A stretch of 9,463 nt of DNA from positions 1 to 9,463 of the forward strand of contig JAUXTV010000151.1 in assembly GCA_030679025.1 (NCBI GenBank). Direction: 5' to 3'. Each line of letters starts with the position of its first letter. The first letter of the stretch is position 1. A program made the position numbers and the translations under genes. The DNA comes from Candidatus Woesearchaeota archaeon (lineage in GTDB: Archaea > Nanobdellota > Nanobdellia > SCGC-AAA011-G17 > UBA489). Of this stretch, positions 1 through 5,470 are shown piece by piece. The notes beneath the pieces are model-generated. The model had not been told where the DNA came from. It worked only from the letters and a program-made list of their open reading frames with translations, and made no database searches.

Positions 1-89
1 ATGTTAAGAAAAAAATTAGATGTCCTTATTGCGGTTATAAAATTCTTTACAAGCCACGTACTAGCACTGTGAAGATTCTTGCGAGGTAA
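1..89 (+). CDS. rpo12: DNA-directed RNA polymerase subunit Rpo12 (RpoP), C-terminal fragment
   Basis: The window opens inside this gene. The reading frame starting at base 3 gives about 28 residues and ends at TAA 87-89. The visible part contains RCPYCGYKILYKPR, the highly characteristic C-terminal signature of archaeal Rpo12 / eukaryotic RPB12 (RPC10). This carries the second CxxC pair of its zinc ribbon; the first pair lies before the window. Rpo12 is a small zinc-binding subunit of the RNA polymerase core that helps hold the Rpo3/Rpo10/Rpo11 platform together. The stop codon overlaps the SD of the next gene (prefoldin beta), and only 3 nt separate TAA from the next ATG, so the genes should be co-transcribed. 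This arrangement is common in archaea. An ATG at base 1 opens a different frame that stops at base 72 and is not the gene. Confidence 0.9.
   Translation, partial: VKKKIRCPYCGYKILYKPRTSTVKILAR
83..87 (+). promoter_or_regulatory. Shine-Dalgarno for prefoldin beta, overlapping the rpo12 stop
   Basis: GAGGT at 83-87 matches the archaeal anti-SD and lies 5 nt before ATG 93. Its last base is the first base of the rpo12 TAA stop, so the two genes are translationally coupled or nearly so. Confidence 0.7.
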
Positions 90-92
90 ACC

Positions 93-425
93 ATGGCTGC
101 CAATTCTGCCGCTGAGGAACAGATTGCTCACCTTCAACAGCAAGAACAACAACTTCAACAGATGATTTTACAGAGACAAACTATGCAATCCCAACTCTTA
201 GAAACAGATAATGCACTAGACACTTTACACAAAACAGAAGAGAAGCCATTTAAGATGGTAGGTCCTTTATTGATTGCTATTGACAAGAAAGAATTGACTG
301 AAGACTTAACTTCGAAAAAAGAAACACTCACTATTCGCTTAAAAAATGTAGAAGAACAAGAAGAGCAAATGCGCAAGAAGTTTCAAGAGTTGCAAGACAA
401 ACTTCTTAAACAGATGCAACAGTAA
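93..425 (+). CDS. pfdB: Prefoldin subunit beta
   Basis: This 110-aa protein has the usual length and layout of archaeal prefoldin beta: an N-terminal coiled coil (about residues 5-48, rich in Q, L and E), a central beta-hairpin segment with the family-typical KMVGPLLI (about 54-61), and a C-terminal coiled coil (about 68-110). Prefoldin is a jellyfish-shaped alpha2-beta4 hexamer in the cytosol that captures unfolded proteins and passes them to the thermosome; the alpha subunit is not in this window. The start at 93 is fixed by the SD at 83-87. It lies between rpo12 and UPF0147, a conserved archaeal neighbourhood, and only 15 nt separate its stop from the next start at 441. Confidence 0.92.
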   Translation: MAANSAAEEQIAHLQQQEQQLQQMILQRQTMQSQLLETDNALDTLHKTEEKPFKMVGPLLIAIDKKELTEDLTSKKETLTIRLKNVEEQEEQMRKKFQELQDKLLKQMQQ

Positions 426-427
426 AA

Positions 428-436
428 GGAAGTGAT
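428..436 (+). promoter_or_regulatory. Strong Shine-Dalgarno that sets the UPF0147 start
   Basis: GGAAGTGAT at 428-436 matches the archaeal anti-SD complement GGAGGTGAT at all but one base and lies 4 nt before ATG 441. A possible GTG start at 432 is inside this motif, so it is better read as part of the ribosome-binding site than as the start codon. Confidence 0.75.
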
Positions 437-440
437 TACT

Positions 441-686
441 ATGGACTTACAATTAATTATGGATTCATTGGCAACGATTGAGGAAGATAATAGCGTTCCT
501 AAAAACGTTCGAGCAAAAATCAAAGATGCCATGAGTTTACTACTGGATGAGAACGGAAAATCTACCGCTATTAAGATAGATCAAGTTATGCAACACTTAG
601 ACGACTTAAATGAGGATCCTAATCTGCCACCCTATATTAGAACACAAATTTGGAGTGTTGTGAGCACACTTTCGCAAAAACAATGA
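441..686 (+). CDS. UPF0147 family protein
   Basis: This 81-aa, all-helical-looking protein of unknown function belongs to the archaea-specific UPF0147 family. Recognisable family features are the N-terminal EEDNSVPKNVR stretch and the C-terminal LNEDPNLPPYIRTQIW stretch, with a conserved length of roughly 80-95 aa. No enzyme motif, signal peptide or membrane segment is seen. The family commonly sits beside prefoldin beta and Rpo12, as here, which points to a housekeeping role in protein synthesis or folding, but that is inference from context only. I place the start at ATG 441 and not at the in-frame GTG 432, because the GTG is part of the SD. It is the last gene of the rpo12-pfdB unit. Confidence 0.88.
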   Translation: MDLQLIMDSLATIEEDNSVPKNVRAKIKDAMSLLLDENGKSTAIKIDQVMQHLDDLNEDPNLPPYIRTQIWSVVSTLSQKQ

Positions 687-701
687 TGCGCTATAGAAAT
701 C

Positions 702-710
702 TTTATATAT
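702..710 (+). promoter_or_regulatory. TATA box of sepF
   Basis: TTTATATAT at 702-710 is preceded by an A-rich stretch that could be a BRE. Transcription would start near 732-735, giving a leader of about 15 nt that just contains the SD (734-740). Confidence 0.55.
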
Positions 711-733
711 CAAGACCATGTCAGAGTAACAAC

Positions 734-740
734 AGGTGAT
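734..740 (+). promoter_or_regulatory. Shine-Dalgarno of sepF
   Basis: AGGTGAT matches the archaeal anti-SD complement and lies 8 nt before ATG 749. Confidence 0.65.
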
Positions 741-748
741 AAAACAAC

Positions 749-1144
749 ATGCCACTTTTTTCCCGCATTAAAGAACGCCTAGGTTTTGGCGCACCAGTAG
801 ATGACTATGCGGAAGAATATGAAGATGATTTTGTCGAGATTGACACTAAGAAAGACATTGGCAACAGATCTAAGATTATTGTTCGTTCTTTTGTCTTGAC
901 TGAATTCGCAGACGTCAAAGAAGCCTTGGACGCTCTACGAGAAGGATATACTATCGCTTTAATCAATATTAAACCTTTACGAGACAAAGACATGATTGAA
1001 TTAAAACGCGCTATTGAAAAGATCAAGAAAACCTGCGACGCTTTAGAAGGAGATTTAGCAGGCGTCAGCGAAAACTTCATTGTTGTAACTCCCTCATTCG
1101 CTCACATCTATAGAAATGTCGAGACTGAAGAAGTTAAGGCTTGA
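749..1144 (+). CDS. sepF: Archaeal cell division protein SepF
   Basis: This 131-aa protein has the three-part SepF plan. An N-terminal amphipathic, membrane-targeting helix (MPLFSRIKERLGF, residues 1-13) is followed by an acidic linker (about 15-34) and a SepF/DUF552 core (about 41-122). The core contains IIVRSFVLTEFADVK, ALINIKPLRDKD and FIVVTPSFAHIYR, typical of archaeal SepF. In archaea with FtsZ, SepF dimers anchor FtsZ filaments to the cytoplasmic membrane at the division site. The gene has its own TATA box and an SD and follows the pfdB/UPF0147 operon by 62 nt. No ftsZ is visible in the window. Confidence 0.9.
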   Translation: MPLFSRIKERLGFGAPVDDYAEEYEDDFVEIDTKKDIGNRSKIIVRSFVLTEFADVKEALDALREGYTIALINIKPLRDKDMIELKRAIEKIKKTCDALEGDLAGVSENFIVVTPSFAHIYRNVETEEVKA

Positions 1145-1199
1145 ATTCTGAAATAACTACTAGCACTGCTTTAACCTGAACAGTGAGAACTTTATAGTA

Positions 1200-1219
1200 C
1201 TACTTTTAAACCAAAGTAG
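1200..1219. repeat. Short inverted repeat between sepF and the ZPR1 gene
   Basis: CTACTTT (1200-1206) and AAAGTAG (1213-1219) form a perfect 7-bp stem with a 6-nt loop. It lies in the 121-nt gap after sepF and about 17 bp upstream of the ZPR1 TATA box. It could be a weak terminator-like hairpin for sepF or a dyad for a regulator of the ZPR1 gene; the sequence does not decide between these. A weaker pair, CACTG 1164-1168 / CAGTG 1181-1185, precedes it. Confidence 0.35.
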
Positions 1220-1236
1220 AAAACTCAAAGCAAACC

Positions 1237-1244
1237 TTTTTAAA
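1237..1244 (+). promoter_or_regulatory. TATA box of the ZPR1 gene (leaderless)
   Basis: TTTTTAAA is centred 25.5 bp before ATG 1266. No SD precedes the ATG, so transcription should begin at or next to the start codon. Confidence 0.55.
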
Positions 1245-1265
1245 TTTTCTTTTTCTAGCACTTAT

Positions 1266-1808
1266 ATGCAAAATTTAGACGGGCAGCCCTGCCCCATGTG
1301 TTTGAAAAAAACACTCACACTTTCAGAAGATGCTCTAGATGTTCCTCCTTTTGGCAAATTTTTTGTATTTGGCATGCACTGCAAAGATCCAGAATGTACT
1401 TTTCAAAAATCTGATGTAGAGTCTGAACAACCTAGAGATCCTTGCAGAATTACCTTCACTATTGAAAAAGACAAAGACATGACTGTGCGCGTGATCAAAT
1501 CTTCTGCTGCAAAGCTTTCTTTTCCTCAATTAAAATTAAGTGTTGAACCTGGTGTTGATGCTATAGGTTATATCTCGAATATTGAGGGAGTACTGCAACG
1601 TTTTGAACAAGTCTTGAAAACTGAAAGAGATATTGCAGAAGAAGATGAAGACAAAACTAAATGTAAAAATCTCTTGAAGAAGATTTGGAAGATCAAATGC
1701 GGGGATGTCCCAACGAAGATGATTATTGAAGATCCTACAGGCAATAGTTTAGTGGTTTCTGACAAGGCTGTTATTGAGAAATTGAAAGGTAAGAAAGAGA
1801 AAGAATAA
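1266..1808 (+). CDS. ZPR1 zinc-finger domain protein
   Basis: This 180-aa protein is a single ZPR1 module of normal archaeal length. It has an N-terminal zinc finger (C9-P-M-C12 and C39-x4-C44) and a following beta-rich domain with IKSSAAKLSFPQLKLSVEPG (about 77-96). The family motif IEDPTGNS (154-161) comes next, with a basic Lys/Glu tail at the end. In eukaryotes ZPR1 repeats bind and help fold translation factor EF1A; the archaeal single-module version is thought to act in the same area but is less studied. The second cysteine pair is spaced by four residues (CKDPEC), where C-x2-C is usual. The gene stands alone, with a TATA box about 26 bp before the ATG and no SD. It is convergent with the hic remnant on the other strand, whose frame ends 41 nt downstream. 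Confidence 0.87.
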   Translation: MQNLDGQPCPMCLKKTLTLSEDALDVPPFGKFFVFGMHCKDPECTFQKSDVESEQPRDPCRITFTIEKDKDMTVRVIKSSAAKLSFPQLKLSVEPGVDAIGYISNIEGVLQRFEQVLKTERDIAEEDEDKTKCKNLLKKIWKIKCGDVPTKMIIEDPTGNSLVVSDKAVIEKLKGKKEKE

Positions 1809-1848
1809 TTACAAAAATCCTCTATTTAGAAGATCTTCCCACTTACTA

Positions 1849-2070
1849 TTATTGTTCTTTTGCAAACTCTTCTTCGTCAACATTCGCTAATTTGAGAACA
1901 TTTTTTAATGTACCTAGTTTTATTTATTTGTGATTGGGAACTACTGTGCCTATTGCTCCTTCTGGAGTCTCTTTTCTTAGCACAATATGGCTTCCTTTTT
2001 GTCGAACTACACTAAAACAAAACTTGTTACAAAGAATTTTTACACACTCTTTTCCTGAACACTTCTTAAG
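1849..2070 (-). pseudogene. Decayed HicA-type mRNA interferase toxin
   Basis: Reading leftward on the minus strand from about 2070 gives 73 codons with a clear HicA/YcfA pattern. It begins KKCSGKECVKIL, continues through FSVVRQKGSHIVLRKETPEG (with the catalytic His of the GSH motif) and GTVVPNHK, and ends KLGTLKNVLKLANVDEEEF. Two lesions break it. There is no start codon: CTT sits where the family ATG is expected, at 2068-2070, overlapping the hicB stop. There is also an in-frame TAA at 1924-1926, right after NHK, where relatives usually have Glu (a GAA-to-TAA change would explain it). The frame then stays open to TAA 1849-1851. Intact HicA is a small double-stranded-RNA-binding-fold RNase that cleaves mRNA. 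The partner HicB-like gene lies immediately upstream. A sequencing error could explain one lesion but hardly both. Confidence 0.78.
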
Positions 2071-2284
2071 AAGACTCAACCTCTTCCACCTCAAATGTTG
2101 TTAACATCGGGTGAGAAGATTCTTTCAATGGAAATTCTTCAAGATAAAGCTCTGTAGCTTCTTTAAGATTATGAATTGCTTCTTCTACTGTCTTTCCCTG
2201 GCTTGCTGTGCCAATTTCTGGGCATTTTGCTACATACATATCTTCTTCTTTTTGAATAATCGCAGTGAAGAGTTTCATAATCAT
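2066..2284 (-). CDS. HicB-like antitoxin (type II toxin-antitoxin), probably orphan
   Basis: This is a 72-aa protein of the HicB N-terminal type (partial RNase H-like fold). It has the beta strand LFTAIIQKEEDMYVAKCPEIG, followed by the family hallmark TASQGKTVEEAIHNLKEATELYLEE (about residues 26-50) and a tail ending in LTTFEVEEVE. It lacks a C-terminal DNA-binding domain, as do many short archaeal members. HicB binds and blocks HicA RNase; here the adjacent hicA (1849-2070) is broken, so this antitoxin has no working local partner. The start is ambiguous. ATG 2284 has a good SD (GGGTGAT, 2290-2296), while a TATA-like TTTAAATA (2301-2308) is 26.5 bp from the internal ATG 2278, matching the leaderless spacing of neighbours. 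The two forms differ by only two residues. Confidence 0.82.
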   Translation of the reverse strand: MIMKLFTAIIQKEEDMYVAKCPEIGTASQGKTVEEAIHNLKEATELYLEEFPLKESSHPMLTTFEVEEVESS

Positions 2285-2289
2285 CTTTA

Positions 2290-2308
2290 ATCACCCATGC
2301 TATTTAAA
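2290..2308 (-). promoter_or_regulatory. SD and TATA-like box of the HicB gene
   Basis: On the minus strand, TTTAAATA (2308-2301) is followed by GGGTGAT (2296-2290) and then ATG 2284 / ATG 2278. The TATA spacing predicts transcription from about 2278, which would exclude the SD from the mRNA. The two signals therefore contradict each other, and one is probably fortuitous. Confidence 0.4.
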
Positions 2309-2383
2309 GGTTGTTGCTCTTCATTAGCTTTGCTCTGATTTTTCCGCAAAAAGAGATAGCTTATTCGAAATTATTTCGGAGCA

Positions 2384-3370
2384 TTACAAAAATCCGCGTT
2401 GTAAAAGATCATTCCACGTAGAATCTCCGATAACAACCGCAAATTCTCTTGCTGTTAACAAAGGTTTTTCAAATTTAGCTACATCTTCAATGGCAATACG
2501 AGGACATGCTAATTCAACAAAGACATCTACATTGTAAAGATTAACTAATTTGTCATTGGTAATTTCATTCATAGTAATAACGACATATTTCTTTCCAACT
2601 TTTTTTAATCGCTCCATAGCATATTCCACTGAGCCGAACTGCTGACCTTCTTTCACACCAACAATAATTCCAAAAGTTTTTGCTTCCTTTGCTTTCTCTA
2701 TAGCTGCGAAACGTTGCTTGATAATTTTATTTCGCAATGCATCCATATTAGCAATTTCTTCATTATAGGGATCGAGTAGAATAATGGGCTTTGGCACTGC
2801 TAGAGCTGCACCTAGTGCATGGAATTTATTTCCTAAAATTAAAAATGCTTCAATATTTTTACTGACTACTTTTAATGCATTATACTCACAGCCTAAGACT
2901 TGACCATCATAGAAGGCATGTCCTTTTTTCAGAGGGATAATAACTTTCTTTCCAGCTTTCTCTAAGACTTCTTGTACTTTAGGTAATTGATGGAGATGTT
3001 GTACTGAGGCAATGAGACCAATATTAGTATAGGCTTTTAATTCTGGCAGTGTTTTTTTCAGTAACTTATCGATGTTTTTTCTATAATGCGCTTCTACATA
3101 GACTACTGGAAAACTTGGCTCATAAAATGGAGCATGTCCATAAATAACAATTAAGTCTGCTTGGATAATTTTTGCTTCACTAATAGCAATGTCACAGGCT
3201 CCCCATAAAGGTTCACCCGAGACTACGACTTGGACTTTGGCTTTGTCTTGGATTAATTCCGCTAAACGGACTGCTTCTTTCTTGAGACCTTCAGGTACTT
3301 GTAATAATACTCTCTTTGGTTTTCGCTTTTTGAGTTCGCTTAAGAGCCTGTCTTCTTCAAAGTCGTACAT
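2384..3370 (-). CDS. dph2: Diphthamide biosynthesis protein Dph2 (2-(3-amino-3-carboxypropyl)histidine synthase)
   Basis: This 328-aa protein fits the archaeal Dph2 family. It is a noncanonical radical-SAM-type enzyme that uses a [4Fe-4S] cluster and S-adenosylmethionine to make a 3-amino-3-carboxypropyl radical. It transfers that group to the conserved histidine of elongation factor 2, the first step of diphthamide synthesis. Supporting motifs are VLLQVPEGLK (21-30), GEPLWGACD (C59), LGCEYNA (C161) and ELACPRIAIED (C289). The three widely spaced cysteines are the expected cluster ligands. The frame stays open upstream to 3466, but that extension is hydrophobic and overlaps glyS. ATG 3370 starts the family-typical MYDFEEDRLL and lies 27.5 bp from a TATA box, so I use it. 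A 5-bp inverted repeat (2366-2378) followed by T-rich minus-strand sequence lies just past the stop and may end transcription. Confidence 0.92.
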   Translation of the reverse strand: MYDFEEDRLLSELKKRKPKRVLLQVPEGLKKEAVRLAELIQDKAKVQVVVSGEPLWGACDIAISEAKIIQADLIVIYGHAPFYEPSFPVVYVEAHYRKNIDKLLKKTLPELKAYTNIGLIASVQHLHQLPKVQEVLEKAGKKVIIPLKKGHAFYDGQVLGCEYNALKVVSKNIEAFLILGNKFHALGAALAVPKPIILLDPYNEEIANMDALRNKIIKQRFAAIEKAKEAKTFGIIVGVKEGQQFGSVEYAMERLKKVGKKYVVITMNEITNDKLVNLYNVDVFVELACPRIAIEDVAKFEKPLLTAREFAVVIGDSTWNDLLQRGFL

Positions 3371-3393
3371 AGGCAGAAAGCGCAACAAAAGGG

Positions 3394-3401
3394 TTATAAA
3401 T
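3394..3401. promoter_or_regulatory. Shared bidirectional TATA box for dph2 and glyS
   Basis: TTATAAAT at 3394-3401 reads as ATTTATAA on the minus strand, so it is TATA-like both ways. Its centre is 25.5 bp before the glyS ATG (3423) and 27.5 bp before the dph2 ATG (3370). No second TATA box and no SD is seen in the 52-bp gap. Both transcripts would be leaderless. The plus-strand side has an A-rich possible BRE (ACAAAAGG, 3384-3391 region); the other side has CGCTAAG. Confidence 0.6.
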
Positions 3402-3422
3402 CTTAGCGTTAGCTGTCTTCTG

Positions 3423-4940
3423 ATGAAAGGGCATGAAAAGAGCGAGAAGATCATGAATATTGCCACTAAGCGAGGCTTCTTTTTTCCTACTGCTGAAATT
3501 TATGGCGCTAAAGCTGGATTCTGGACTTATGGTCATCTGGGAACCTTAATGAAACATAGATGGCAAGACCTCTGGAGAAATTATTTTCTTGGATTGAGTC
3601 CTGATTACTATGAGATTGAGGGCAGTTATATCTTACCAGAAAAAGTGTTTCAAAGCTCTGGACATCTAGCAAACTTCCATGATCCTTTAGTGGAATGTAA
3701 GAAATGTCACACTCGTTTTCGAGCAGATGATTTTGTTGAAGAACAATTAAAAATTAAAACCTATGGACTAGATACTGCAGCTCTTGACAAATTGATTAAA
3801 GACAATACTTTAGCATGCACTACTTGTAAATCAAAAGACTTTGATACAGTAAAATGGTTTAACATGATGTTCCAAATGCAACTAGGAGCAACGAAAACTG
3901 AACCAGTCTATCTTTCTCCTGAGACTGCACAAAACCCTTTCTTATCTTTTAAACGAGAGTTCATGGCTTTACGCGAAAGAATTCCTATGGGACTAGCGAT
4001 GATTGGGAAAGCATTTAGAAATGAAATTAGCCCAAGACAAGGATTTTATAGACTCAGAGAATTTTGGCAAGCAGAACTCCAAATATTTTTTGATCCAGCA
4101 ACGATTAATGAATGCGAAGATTGGAAAGCTGTTGAAAAATATAAACTCTTAATTGCTTTCGCTGAAAAGGGAAAAGCTGGAGCAGTTAAGGAAGTTACTT
4201 GCGACGCTTTAAACAAAGAAAAACAAATCCCTAAGTTTTATACTTATCATATGGCTAAGATTCAACAATTCTACTTAGATAAACTCCAAATTCCCAAAGA
4301 TAAATTTAGATTTAGAGAATTAGACAGCAATGAACGCGCATTCTACAACAACATCCACTTCGATATGGAACTAGACTTGGAAACATTAGGAGGTTTCAAA
4401 GAGGTTGGTGGTTGTCATCTACGCGGATCACATGACTTAGAAGGACATCAGAAAGGATCTAATGAAAAGCTAGAAGTCTTATCTGATGGAAAAAAGATCT
4501 TACCCCATGTTCTCGAATTAAGCTTTGGGATTGACAGAAATATTTGGGCTTTACTAGACATAAACTACAAGATGGAAAAAGAACGTGAATTCTTTACTTT
4601 GCCTGCTATTGTTGCACCTCTTCAAGTGGCTGTATTTCCTTTAGTCAATAAGGACAAGTTACCAGAGAAAGCTGAAGAAGTCTATCGCTTATTGAATGAG
4701 CATTTTAAGACTGTTTATGATAGCAAAGGAAGTTTAGGAAAAATGTATAGACGTATGGATGAGATTGGCACGAAAGCTACAATTACTATAGATCATCAAA
4801 CATTAAAAGATAACACTGTTACTCTTAGAGACCGAGATTCTATGCAACAAATAAGAGTATCTATAAAAGAAATATGTGAAAAAGTAAAAGAATTTTTACA
4901 TGGAACATCTTTAGAAAAGCTAGGCAAAATTATTAACTAA
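3423..4940 (+). CDS. glyS: Glycyl-tRNA synthetase (archaeal alpha2 class II type)
   Basis: This is a 505-aa class IIa synthetase that charges tRNA-Gly with glycine in the cytosol. The N-terminal RGFFFPTAEIYGAKAGFWTYG block (about 17-37) is the standard archaeal/eukaryal GlyRS opening. A zinc-ribbon insertion with C92/C95 and C132/C135 follows. Motif 2 is FRNEISPRQGFYRLREFWQAE (198-218) and motif 3 is LELSFGIDRNIWALL (364-378). The C-terminal anticodon-binding domain starts at about 398 (APLQVAVFPLV). I chose ATG 3423 because the TATA box centre is 25.5 bp upstream and family homology starts only a few residues later. A longer frame back to 3189 would overlap dph2 and shows no GlyRS similarity. 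An internal ATG (3453) is possible but less well placed. The stop overlaps, by CTAA, the stop of the convergent membrane protein gene. Confidence 0.95.
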   Translation: MKGHEKSEKIMNIATKRGFFFPTAEIYGAKAGFWTYGHLGTLMKHRWQDLWRNYFLGLSPDYYEIEGSYILPEKVFQSSGHLANFHDPLVECKKCHTRFRADDFVEEQLKIKTYGLDTAALDKLIKDNTLACTTCKSKDFDTVKWFNMMFQMQLGATKTEPVYLSPETAQNPFLSFKREFMALRERIPMGLAMIGKAFRNEISPRQGFYRLREFWQAELQIFFDPATINECEDWKAVEKYKLLIAFAEKGKAGAVKEVTCDALNKEKQIPKFYTYHMAKIQQFYLDKLQIPKDKFRFRELDSNERAFYNNIHFDMELDLETLGGFKEVGGCHLRGSHDLEGHQKGSNEKLEVLSDGKKILPHVLELSFGIDRNIWALLDINYKMEKEREFFTLPAIVAPLQVAVFPLVNKDKLPEKAEEVYRLLNEHFKTVYDSKGSLGKMYRRMDEIGTKATITIDHQTLKDNTVTLRDRDSMQQIRVSIKEICEKVKEFLHGTSLEKLGKIIN

Positions 4941-5200
4941 ATTTTGTTCTCTATCTTTACAAGACGATCTTCAATCCTAGATAATCTAAAATTTGTTGTC
5001 TTTAAATTCTCATCAATTCTCCCTAACTTATAACTAATACTAAATAAATAGACAATTAGTGCTGTAAGAATGGTATAAATCACTTGTGTCTCTGTTGGAC
5101 TATGTCCTGTTAGCTTTAGAGAGAGTTGTATAATCAGAATAGTTGCAAAAATAACAATTAGTATTTGCAGAATAATGCTTATGACAGTTTCTTTTTTCAT
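4937..5200 (-). CDS. Small two-TM membrane protein with coiled-coil tail
   Basis: I do not recognise this 87-aa protein. It has two predicted membrane helices (about residues 5-25 and 39-56). A short polar loop (SLKLTGHSPTETQ) lies between them, and a charged heptad-like tail from about 58 (LGRIDENLKTTNFRLSRIED...) should form a coiled coil. With a Lys-rich N-terminus, both ends probably face the cytoplasm. Such a layout would suit an oligomeric membrane anchor or a partner of a soluble protein, but no function can be assigned. I choose ATG 5200, which gives MKKETV; an in-frame ATG at 5287 would add 29 residues that overlap the 32-aa gene read in another frame. It starts 2 nt after that gene's stop (AGGA at 5212-5215 is a weak SD), so both form one operon. 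It ends tail-to-tail with glyS, sharing CTAA. Confidence 0.68.
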   Translation of the reverse strand: MKKETVISIILQILIVIFATILIIQLSLKLTGHSPTETQVIYTILTALIVYLFSISYKLGRIDENLKTTNFRLSRIEDRLVKIENKI

Positions 5201-5202
5201 TG

Positions 5203-5301
5203 TTAAAAAAATCCTACTTTTGTGATTACATAGATAAGGAATAAGATAAATGCTATAAGAAGCAACCAATCCACTTTTGTTACCCATTGTCCTTTTTTCA
5301 T
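5203..5301 (-). CDS. 32-aa single-TM membrane micro-protein
   Basis: This very short gene encodes 32 residues: a basic N-terminus (MKKGQWVTKVD), one hydrophobic helix (about 12-26, WLLLIAFILFLIYVI) and a short basic/aromatic end (TKVGFF). Its stop TAA 5203-5205 is 2 nt before ATG 5200 of the 87-aa membrane gene. TTAATTAA (5324-5331) is centred 26.5 bp before its ATG, the same leaderless spacing as for neighbouring genes. Positive-inside charge predicts a cytoplasmic N-terminus. Function is unknown; pairing with a two-TM coiled-coil protein suggests a small membrane complex. It could be a chance frame, but membrane-like composition, tight spacing and promoter position together argue that it is real. 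Confidence 0.6.
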   Translation of the reverse strand: MKKGQWVTKVDWLLLIAFILFLIYVITKVGFF

Positions 5302-5323
5302 TACAAGAAAGAGAATATGCTTC

Positions 5324-5331
5324 TTAATTAA
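5324..5331 (-). promoter_or_regulatory. TATA box of the small membrane-protein operon
   Basis: TTAATTAA is self-complementary and centred 26.5 bp before the minus-strand ATG at 5301. No SD precedes that ATG, so the first gene is probably leaderless. Confidence 0.5.
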
Positions 5332-5347
5332 CCTTTCTTCTCTTTTT

Positions 5348-5362
5348 CCGGAAACTTTCCGG
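5348..5362. repeat. Perfect palindrome CCGGAAA-c-TTTCCGG
   Basis: Two 7-bp arms are separated by one base (5348-5354 and 5356-5362). It lies 16 bp upstream of the TATA box of the membrane operon and about 80 bp upstream of the tRNA-Ala TATA box. The 1-nt spacer is too tight for an RNA hairpin of full length, so a dimeric DNA-binding protein site is more likely. It is notably G+C-rich for this region. Confidence 0.45.
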
Positions 5363-5439
5363 TCCATTACTTTGTTTTTTCTTGTTTGCTCGGAAGATAT
5401 TCGATGGATTTGTTGTATTATTTATAAACAAAGACAATT

Positions 5440-5448
5440 CTTATAAAG
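5440..5448 (+). promoter_or_regulatory. TATA box of tRNA-Ala
   Basis: CTTATAAAG is centred about 26.5 bp before the mature 5' G of the tRNA (5471), so the primary transcript could begin at tRNA position 1. A second TATA-like TTTATAAAC lies at 5421-5429 and would instead give a leader of roughly 20 nt. Confidence 0.55.
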
Positions 5449-5470
5449 CTGATTTCTTCTCTTTTTTTGT

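Noticed and set aside
1..72. Frame starting with ATG at base 1.
   Set aside because: The frame starting at base 3 gives the unmistakable Rpo12 C-terminus; the ATG frame is a short shadow.
3189..3422. N-terminal extension of GlyRS back to 3189.
   Set aside because: It is antisense to dph2 coding sequence, shows no GlyRS similarity, and lies upstream of the TATA box.
3371..3466. N-terminal extension of Dph2 back to an ATG at 3466 (hydrophobic, signal-like).
   Set aside because: It overlaps the start of glyS, is absent from the Dph2 family pattern, and lies upstream of the predicted transcription start.
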